This document shows, piece after piece, positions 58,546 through 64,000 of a stretch of 64,000 nt of DNA. Origin of the DNA: Variovorax paradoxus_P. GTDB lineage: Bacteria > Pseudomonadota > Gammaproteobacteria > Burkholderiales > Burkholderiaceae_C. How positions within the stretch are numbered: the stretch's first letter is position 1; each line of letters starts with the position of its first letter. The stretch lies in the NCBI RefSeq assembly GCF_050627025.1, contig NZ_CP192472.1; one strand, written 5' to 3'. Under the pieces are notes generated by a model. The model saw only the letters and a list, made by a program, of their open reading frames with translations, had not been told where the DNA came from and did not search any database. The position numbers and the translations under genes are program-made.

Positions 58546-59832
58546 ATGAGCAATCTATTCAGCTGGCGCGAAGTCGCCGCCACCGAAGGGAGCGTTGTCG
58601 CGCCTGACGAACGCCTGCCCTGGCTGCAGACCGGCGCAATGGGCGTGCAACACGTCATCGCGATGTTCGGCGCCACGGTGCTGGCGCCCATCCTCATGGG
58701 CTTCAACCCGAACATCGCGATTTTGATGAGCGGCATCGGCACGCTCATCTTCTTTCTGGTGACGGGCGGCAAGGTACCCAGCTACCTGGGCTCGAGCTTC
58801 GCGTTCATCGGCGTGGTCATCGCGGCCAGCGGCTATGCGGGCAAGGGCCCCAACACCAACATTGCGGTGGCGCTGGGCGGCATCGTGGCGTGCGGGGTGA
58901 TCTACATCCTCATCGGCGCCATCGTGCAGGCCGTTGGCACGGGGTGGATCGAACGCTTCATGCCGCCGGTGGTTACCGGGGCGGTGGTGGCGGTGATCGG
59001 GCTCAACCTGGCAAGCGTGCCGGTCAAGAACATGGCGGCCGGCAACTTCGACGCCTGGATGCAGGCCGTGACTTTTCTTTGCGTGGGGCTGGTGGCGGTG
59101 TTCACGCGCGGCATGCTGCAGCGCCTTCTGATCCTGGTCGGGCTCATCCTGGCCACGGTGGTGTATGCGGTGCTGACCAACGGCATGGGCCTGGGCAAGC
59201 CGGTGGACCTGAGCGGCATTGCCAACGCGGCTTGGTTCGGCCTGCCGACCTTCACCGCGCCGGTGTTCACGGCCAATGCCATGCTGCTGATCGCACCGGT
59301 GGCAATCATCCTGGTGGCGGAAAACCTCGGCCACCTGAAGGCCGTCACTGCCATGACGGGCCGCAACCTCGACCCGTACATCGGCCGCGCTTTCATCGGC
59401 GACGGCATTGCCACGGTGGTGAGCGGCGCTGCCGGCGGCACGGGCGTAACCACGTATGCCGAGAACATCGGCGTCATGGCGGCCACGCGCATCTATTCGA
59501 CGGCGGTGTTCGTGGTGGCCGCGGTCATTGCGCTGGTGCTGGGCTTCAGCCCGAAGTTCGGCGCGCTGATCCAGGCGATTCCGCTGCCGGTGATGGGCGG
59601 CGTGAGCATCGTGGTGTTCGGCCTCATTGCCATTGCGGGCGCCAAGATCTGGGTCGACAACCGGGTCGATTTTTCGCAGAACAAGAACCTGATCGTCGCG
59701 GCCATCACGCTCATCATCGGCACCGCCGACTTCACGCTGAAGTTTGGCGACTTCGCTCTCGGCGGCATCGGAACCGCCACTTTCGGCGCGATCATTCTTT
59801 ACGCACTGCTCGGCCGATCGCGCAACGCCTGA
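58546..59832 (+). CDS. Uracil-xanthine permease family transporter
   Basis: A 428-residue nucleobase transporter of the NAT/NCS2 family with about 14 helices. PSYLGSSFAFIGVV is the family's helix-3 substrate half-site, GDGIATVVSGAAGGTGVTTY is the helix-10 region with residues equivalent to UraA's nucleobase-binding Glu region (AENIGVMAATRIYS), and VGGVSI-like GGVSIVVFGLIA follows. It most resembles UraA/RutG uracil permeases. GAGGAG lies upstream of the ATG. Imports uracil or a related pyrimidine with protons. Confidence 0.9.
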   Translation: MSNLFSWREVAATEGSVVAPDERLPWLQTGAMGVQHVIAMFGATVLAPILMGFNPNIAILMSGIGTLIFFLVTGGKVPSYLGSSFAFIGVVIAASGYAGKGPNTNIAVALGGIVACGVIYILIGAIVQAVGTGWIERFMPPVVTGAVVAVIGLNLASVPVKNMAAGNFDAWMQAVTFLCVGLVAVFTRGMLQRLLILVGLILATVVYAVLTNGMGLGKPVDLSGIANAAWFGLPTFTAPVFTANAMLLIAPVAIILVAENLGHLKAVTAMTGRNLDPYIGRAFIGDGIATVVSGAAGGTGVTTYAENIGVMAATRIYSTAVFVVAAVIALVLGFSPKFGALIQAIPLPVMGGVSIVVFGLIAIAGAKIWVDNRVDFSQNKNLIVAAITLIIGTADFTLKFGDFALGGIGTATFGAIILYALLGRSRNA

Positions 59833-59953
59833 GCGCCTTGAAAGTGAAACGCCGTGCAAGAAGTGTTGTTGCGGGTGATTGATGGAGGGGCCGGTCGCCG
59901 GCCCGAAGCCCGCGCCCGTTAGACTCCAACGCTTTTCGCACCGACGTTTTCCA

Positions 59954-60727
59954 ATGGCCGATGTCTCCGCCGCGCGCACCAAGGCGGTTTTCGAATTCAA
60001 AAGCGCCACGCTGCCGCTGATTGCAGTGATCCTCAAGACGGCCGACCTGGCCGTGCTGGCCGAGGCACTCGATGCGCAACTGGCCGACTCGCCCGATTTC
60101 TTCGAGCAGGAGCCGGTGGTCATCGATCTCTCGCAGCTTCAGCCCGACGAAGAGAGCGGCGAGGAACCCGCCGAGCTCGACTTTGCGGCGCTGCGCGGCC
60201 TCTTGGCGCGCCACCAGACGCAACCCATTGCGGTGCGCGGGGGCAACGACGCCCAGAATGCCGCGGCCCGCGCGGCCGGCCTTTCGGTGACGGCCATGCC
60301 TGTGGCGCCCGCACCGCGCTCCCCTGCGCCGGCGGCCACGCCAGCGCCCGCCAGCGAGGCCCCGCAAATCGTGCGCGAAGTCCCGGTGCCGGCCAACGGC
60401 ACCCTGGTGATCGACAAGCCGCTGCGCTCGGGCCAGCAGGTCTACGCCCGTGGCGGCGACGTGGTGGTGACCGCGGTGGTGAGCTTTGGCGCCGAAGTCA
60501 TCGCCGACGGCAACGTGCACGTGTATGCACCGCTGCGGGGCAAGGCGATTGCCGGTGCGCGCGGCAATACCGAGGCGCGCATCTTCTCGACCTGCATGGA
60601 AGCGCAGCTGGTGGCCATTGCGGGCATCTACCGCACCAACGAAGTGCCGCTGCCCGACCCTGTGCTCGGCAAGCCGGCCCAGATACGCCTCGATGGCAAA
60701 AAGCTAGTGATCGACGCGATTCCCTGA
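59954..60727 (+). CDS. minC: Septum-site inhibitor MinC
   Basis: A 257-residue MinC. The N-terminal domain (residues 1-110) inhibits FtsZ assembly. A Pro/Ala-rich linker (about 118-145) leads to the C-terminal beta-helix (145-250; KPLRSGQQVYARGGDVVVT, VSFGAEVIADGNVHVYAPLR, ARIFSTCMEAQLVAIAGIY) that binds MinD and FtsZ tails. The start at MADVSAAR fits relatives; the upstream frame to 59879 is not MinC-like. First gene of minCDE. Confidence 0.95.
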   Translation: MADVSAARTKAVFEFKSATLPLIAVILKTADLAVLAEALDAQLADSPDFFEQEPVVIDLSQLQPDEESGEEPAELDFAALRGLLARHQTQPIAVRGGNDAQNAAARAAGLSVTAMPVAPAPRSPAPAATPAPASEAPQIVREVPVPANGTLVIDKPLRSGQQVYARGGDVVVTAVVSFGAEVIADGNVHVYAPLRGKAIAGARGNTEARIFSTCMEAQLVAIAGIYRTNEVPLPDPVLGKPAQIRLDGKKLVIDAIP

Positions 60728-60785
60728 CCGGGCACGCGGCGAATCTTAAAAACCAACAACCGAATCGAAACAAGAAGGAATGGCA

Positions 60786-61601
60786 ATGGCCAAAATTGTG
60801 GTGGTGACCTCAGGCAAGGGCGGCGTCGGCAAGACCACGACGAGCGCCAGCTTTGCGTCGGGCCTCGCGCTCGCGGGCAAGAAGACGGCGGTGATCGACT
60901 TCGACGTGGGCCTGCGCAACCTCGACCTGATCATGGGCTGCGAGCGCCGCGTGGTGTACGACCTGATCAACGTGATCCAGGGCGAAGCCAACCTGAGCCA
61001 GGCCCTCATCAAGGACAAGCAGTGCGACAACCTCTTCGTGCTGGCCGCCTCGCAGACGCGCGACAAGGAAGCCCTGACGCAAGAAGGCGTTGAAAAGGTG
61101 CTGAACGACCTGGCCGCCATGGAGTTCGACTACATCGTGTGCGACTCGCCCGCGGGCATCGAGACCGGCGCGATGATGGCCATGCACTTTGCAGACGAAG
61201 CACTGGTGGTGACCAACCCCGAGGTATCCTCGGTGCGCGACTCCGACCGCATCCTGGGCATGCTGAGCAGCAAGACCAAGCGGGCGAAGGAAGGCGGCGA
61301 CCCCATCAAGGAGCACCTGCTGATCACCCGCTACAACCCCAACCGCGTGGCCGGCGGCCAGATGCTCTCGCTGGAAGACATCCAGGACATCCTGCGCATC
61401 AAGCTGATCGGCGTCATTCCCGAATCCGAAAGCGTGCTGCAGGCGTCCAACCAGGGCGTGCCCGCTATCCACGACAAGGACACCGACGTGGCCAAGGCCT
61501 ACAGCGACGTGGTCGCGCGCTTCCTGGGCGAAGACCGCCCGATGCGCTTCGTCGATGCGGAAAAGCCGGGCTTCTTCAAGCGAATCTTTGGAGGCAAGTA
61601 G
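60786..61601 (+). CDS. minD: Septum-site-determining ATPase MinD
   Basis: A 271-residue deviant-Walker ATPase. Residues 1-20 MAKIVVVTSGKGGVGKTTTS contain the P-loop with signature Lys11; GLRNLDLIMGCERR and YIVCDSPAGIE (Asp of Walker B) follow. The C-terminal amphipathic helix FFKRIFGG binds the membrane. The second of two in-frame ATGs is used because AAGGA is six bases before it; the first is too close to the site. It recruits MinC and oscillates with MinE to place division at midcell. Located 58 bases after minC. Confidence 0.96.
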   Translation: MAKIVVVTSGKGGVGKTTTSASFASGLALAGKKTAVIDFDVGLRNLDLIMGCERRVVYDLINVIQGEANLSQALIKDKQCDNLFVLAASQTRDKEALTQEGVEKVLNDLAAMEFDYIVCDSPAGIETGAMMAMHFADEALVVTNPEVSSVRDSDRILGMLSSKTKRAKEGGDPIKEHLLITRYNPNRVAGGQMLSLEDIQDILRIKLIGVIPESESVLQASNQGVPAIHDKDTDVAKAYSDVVARFLGEDRPMRFVDAEKPGFFKRIFGGK

Positions 61602-61604
61602 GCC

Positions 61605-61883
61605 ATGTCCTTTTTCTCGTTCCTGCTCGGCGAAAAGAAGAAGACGGCCAGCGTCGCCAAAGAGCGGCTGCAGATCATCCTCGCGCACGAGCGGTCCAGC
61701 CTCAGCGGCAAGAAGCGCCCCGACTACCTGCCCGACCTCCAGCGCGAGCTGATGGCGGTGATCTCCAAATACGTGAAGATCAATGCCGAGGACATCAAGG
61801 TTCACCTGGAAAAGCAGGACGACCTCGAAGTGCTCGACATCAAGATCGAACTGCCCGACGCCTCGCCCACGCCGGCGCGCTGA
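61605..61883 (+). CDS. minE: Cell-division topological specificity factor MinE
   Basis: A 92-residue MinE. The membrane-targeting start is MSFFSFLLGEKKKTASVAKE. The MinD-contact helix RLQIILAHERSS carries the conserved anti-MinCD face, and the C-terminal topological domain runs through DYLPDLQRELMAVISKYVKI. It stimulates MinD ATPase and drives pole-to-pole movement. It follows minD by three bases, with GGAGG inside the minD end. Confidence 0.96.
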   Translation: MSFFSFLLGEKKKTASVAKERLQIILAHERSSLSGKKRPDYLPDLQRELMAVISKYVKINAEDIKVHLEKQDDLEVLDIKIELPDASPTPAR

Positions 61884-61907
61884 ACGCACGGCCTGCGCGG
61901 CTTTCGG

Positions 61908-62831
61908 TCAGTCCACACGCGCAATGAAGCGCGTCACCTGCCGGACCACGTCGTCTTCCTTGAGGATGCGGCGGTGCCCCAACCCCTGCGTGGCCACGAG
62001 CTGCGCCCCCTTGATTGCATCGCGATACGCCTCCGCGTCGGCGAACCGGTTCACGCGGTCGTCGCGGTCATGCACGATCAGCGTCGGCTGCACGATGCGC
62101 GGCCCGACAGCGGGTGGCTCGAGCTGGGCCATCAGGAAGCCTTCCTGCGCCTCGAACAGCCGCTGCATTGCGAGGCGCGTTGTCTCCCTCAGCCCGAACG
62201 TGTGCGCAAAGTAGCGCGTGAATTCGCGCGCTGAAGCCGGTGGTGCGAGCAGCACCAGCCGCTCGGCGAGCAGGCCCTGCGCGGCGGCCACGCCCAATGC
62301 GTTGGCGCCCATCGAGTGCGCGACCACTGCGCGCAGAGAGTGACCGTCTGCGACGAGCCTCGACACCACGTACGAGATGGCACGCGCAAATTGCGGCGCG
62401 TTGCTCATCATGCCGGCGCTGCGGCCGTGGGCCGGCAGTTCGAGCAGCACCGGCCGGAGGCCCGCGGCGGCCACGGCCTCGGCCAGGGTCAGCATCTGCC
62501 CCGCATGGCCGCCCCATCCGTGCACCAGCAGCACAAGGGGAGCGGATTCCGCGCCTGAATCCTGCGTGGCGAGGTGATAGAGCCCGAGGCTCGCTTTCTC
62601 GAAACTCCAGGCTTCGCGCCGCCATCCTGCGCCGGGCGCTTGCGCGCGGTAGAACCACTTGAGCGGCAACGGCGTGCCGAACAGGCGATGGGCCGCACGC
62701 ACGCCCAACGCGGGCCAGAGACGCTCGGATGTGGTGAGGCCCAGGCGCACCGCGCGCATGAGGCGGCTGGGGCGGTAGTAGTTCGATTGCGCGGCATGCG
62801 TCGCCGCGGAGGTGCTGCTGGTGCTCGTCAT
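61908..62831 (-). CDS. Alpha/beta hydrolase
   Basis: A 307-residue alpha/beta hydrolase. The oxyanion segment is LVLLVHGWGGHAGQMLTLA, the nucleophile elbow is AHSMGANA (Ser), the acid Asp lies in IVHDRDDRVN and the His in GLGHRRIL. An N-terminal basic, Trp-containing extension (residues 15-75) precedes the core. It is co-oriented with the 37-residue peptide gene just upstream and a TetR gene, with operator-like palindromes before both. The substrate is unknown; lipid ester or lactone is possible. The stop is 24 bases from minE's stop on the other strand. Confidence 0.88.
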   Translation of the reverse strand: MTSTSSTSAATHAAQSNYYRPSRLMRAVRLGLTTSERLWPALGVRAAHRLFGTPLPLKWFYRAQAPGAGWRREAWSFEKASLGLYHLATQDSGAESAPLVLLVHGWGGHAGQMLTLAEAVAAAGLRPVLLELPAHGRSAGMMSNAPQFARAISYVVSRLVADGHSLRAVVAHSMGANALGVAAAQGLLAERLVLLAPPASAREFTRYFAHTFGLRETTRLAMQRLFEAQEGFLMAQLEPPAVGPRIVQPTLIVHDRDDRVNRFADAEAYRDAIKGAQLVATQGLGHRRILKEDDVVRQVTRFIARVD

Positions 62832-62848
62832 GCAATGGGCTCCTGCGT

Positions 62849-62962
62849 TCAGAACCAGACCCAGTCGTCGTTGCTGCGCGGCAGGCTGCGCAGCGCATCG
62901 CGAACAGTTTCGGCGCCGATGGCGCCCACGTAGACGGCAAGGCAGAGGGCGATGATCAGCAT
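62849..62962 (-). CDS. 37-residue single-span membrane peptide
   Basis: A small gene with an excellent ribosome site (AAGGAG, eight bases before the ATG). The peptide is MLIIALCLAVYVGAIGAE followed by a charged tail ending DDWVWF. One membrane helix spans residues 2-17. It lies directly behind a palindromic operator and 17 bases before the hydrolase gene, so both are probably transcribed together under TetR control. No family is recognised; its small size hides it from ordinary gene finding. Confidence 0.6.
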   Translation of the reverse strand: MLIIALCLAVYVGAIGAETVRDALRSLPRSNDDWVWF

Positions 62963-62977
62963 GGTGCTTCTCCTTTT

Positions 62978-62997
62978 TATCGCACGACTGTGCGAAA
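62978..62997. promoter_or_regulatory. TetR-type operator, hydrolase side
   Basis: TATCGCAC-GACT-GTGCGAAA: eight-base arms with seven of eight complementary and a four-base centre. It is 16 bases upstream of the 37-residue peptide ATG. The same arms appear before the TetR gene (63650-63669), so the pair defines one consensus, TTTCGCAC-N4-GTGCGAAA. Confidence 0.8.
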
Positions 62998-63038
62998 TTA
63001 AGACAAAGAAAGACGAAAGAAACTGCTCGCCCGATGGG

Positions 63039-63641
63039 TCAGGCGCGGTAGCTGGAAAGTAGCCGCTGCCAGGTGCGCATGGCGCGCTCGGCGGCTTGTG
63101 GATCGCGCAGAAACCGCGCGTCGTGCAGAAGGCCGATGATGAGGCCGTTGATTTCACTGACCACCTGCCCGGCGTCGGTGTCGGCGCGGAGTTCGCCGGT
63201 TTCGATCGCCTGCAGCACGGTGCGGCGCAGCGCGGCGCGCCAGCGGGTGATTTCGCTGAACAGCAGGTCGCGCAGCTCGCCTTCGCGGTCGTCGTATTCG
63301 AAAGCGCCTGCCGTGTAGATGCAGCCGGTTTCGGCTTCGATGTCGCGGGTGCGGGCTATCCACCTGTCGACGATGTCGTTGAGCCGCGCAAGGCCCTTGG
63401 GCTTTTGCATGGCGGGCACGAACACGTCGGCAAGGAAGCGGCGGCCGTACTCTTCGATGACGGCCTTCTGGAGCGCTTCGCGCGAGCCCACGCGTGAAAA
63501 CACCCCGCTCTTGGAAAGCGCCAGCCGGCTGGCCACGGCCTGTAGCGTGATGGCCTCCAGCCCTTCGGACAATGCGACGTCCATTGCCGCACCGATGATG
63601 GCGGTGCGGGTGAGCTCGCTTTTCTGGGTCTTGGCGTCCAT
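63039..63641 (-). CDS. TetR-family regulator
   Basis: A 200-residue TetR/AcrR repressor. DNA-binding domain at residues 8-60 (RTAIIGAAMDVALSEGLEAI, TLQAVASRLALSKSGVFSRV). The C-terminal ligand domain is helical, with Cys107 in TGCIYTAGAFEYDD. It is transcribed in the same direction as the peptide and hydrolase genes, 76 bases before the peptide start. Identical-looking palindromes upstream of both imply that it represses itself and the hydrolase unit. The ligand is unknown. Confidence 0.92.
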   Translation of the reverse strand: MDAKTQKSELTRTAIIGAAMDVALSEGLEAITLQAVASRLALSKSGVFSRVGSREALQKAVIEEYGRRFLADVFVPAMQKPKGLARLNDIVDRWIARTRDIEAETGCIYTAGAFEYDDREGELRDLLFSEITRWRAALRRTVLQAIETGELRADTDAGQVVSEINGLIIGLLHDARFLRDPQAAERAMRTWQRLLSSYRA

Positions 63642-63649
63642 GGCATCAC

Positions 63650-63669
63650 TTTAGCACATGCGTGCGAAA
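63650..63669. promoter_or_regulatory. TetR-type operator, regulator side
   Basis: TTTAGCAC-ATGC-GTGCGAAA: eight-base arms with seven of eight complementary, eight bases upstream of the TetR ATG. It matches the palindrome before the 37-residue peptide gene. The gap 63670-63843 up to cysB holds no other clear feature. Confidence 0.8.
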
Positions 63670-63843
63670 TTGCAAACGAGCTACCGACCCAGTCCAGCAG
63701 GCCCTGCAAAGATGATTTGCTCATGTGGAACCAACAAACGCATCGTTCCCCGCATAAGCGCTTCTGCCGAGAATCGCCGGGCGGCCTTCTCCGGGCCGGC
63801 ACCACTACCCGGTCTACTTCTCTCTCCGATCCCTTCGCGCCAG

Positions 63844-64000
63844 ATGAACTTCCAACAACTGCGCTCGGTACGCGAGGCCGTTCGTTGCGGCTTCAACCTG
63901 ACCGAGGTTGCCAACACGCTGCACACCTCCCAGCCGGGCGTGAGCCGGCAGATCCGCGAACTGGAGGAAGAGCTCGGCATAGAGCTCTTCGTGCGTGCCG
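63844..64000 (+). CDS. cysB: CysB-type LysR regulator, N-terminal fragment
   Basis: The first 52 residues of a LysR protein, running off the window. MNFQQLRSVREAVRCGFNLT and TSQPGVSRQIRELEEELG form the helix-turn-helix typical of CysB/Cbl regulators, which control sulfate assimilation and sulfonate use with O-acetylserine as ligand. The match over the visible part is strong, but the effector domain is outside, so Cbl is an alternative. Confidence 0.85.
   Translation, partial: MNFQQLRSVREAVRCGFNLTEVANTLHTSQPGVSRQIRELEEELGIELFVRA

Overview
The window is high-G+C, densely packed DNA from a soil or plant-associated betaproteobacterium of the Comamonadaceae, most likely Variovorax or a close relative. 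The reasons are an aerobic benzoyl-CoA (box) cluster of betaproteobacterial layout, minCDE, a CysB-type regulator, many LysR regulators, Bug-type and Liv-type transport genes, and GC-rich palindromic intergenic repeats. The genus call is inference; no rRNA is present.

Layout. 1-6400: tail of an aliphatic amidase, a LysR gene, a DUF1127 protein, an unknown 564-residue protein, an Fe-S uracil-DNA glycosylase, a PEP-mutase-family enzyme, a CopD-like membrane protein and a lipoprotein. 6400-12500: a palindromic repeat, glyoxalase and CaiB genes, a three-gene cassette that looks like secreted effector plus partners (8349-11151), and glutaryl-CoA dehydrogenase with a divergent GcvA-type LysR gene. 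12600-16900: LysR, holin-like, 2OG-oxygenase and Cache-cyclase genes. 16900-25400: acetoacetate-CoA ligase, diverging from a TetR-ABC importer-cyclase-fumarylacetoacetase operon across two tandem operators, then a terminator and tRNA-Gly(GCC). 25390-26743: thioredoxin-reductase-like protein and its Rrf2 regulator.

26764-28349 is a visibly AT-richer insertion. It carries a retron: a reverse transcriptase with the retron hallmarks NAxxH, YVDD and VTG, a heavily structured candidate msr-msd RNA, and an 80-residue basic membrane protein that may be the effector. This is the strongest candidate for an undescribed (defence) system in the window.

29138-44752 is benzoate catabolism. Leftward run boxR, boxC, boxB, boxA and a MaoC hydratase; rightward run a DUF4863 gene, boxD, benzoate-CoA ligase, an alpha/beta hydrolase and a complete Liv-type ABC importer. 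BoxR is an XRE/shikimate-kinase-like fusion, and a matching TGCA-N6-TGCA operator overlaps the boxC promoter. Together these genes take up benzoate (or a related aromatic acid), activate it to benzoyl-CoA, epoxidise and hydrolytically open the ring, and oxidise the semialdehyde.

44756-56650 holds further catabolic units, each with its own regulator: LysR/SDR/tautomerase; Crp-Fnr/BKACE/Bug/carnitine-dehydrogenase-like/feruloyl-CoA-synthase-like; and LysR/MFS/GAF/amidohydrolase. 56634-64000 is more housekeeping: AsmA, hotdog thioesterase, uracil permease, minCDE, a TetR-controlled hydrolase with a 37-residue membrane peptide and two matching operators, and the start of cysB. No CRISPR array, insertion-sequence transposase or integrase was seen.
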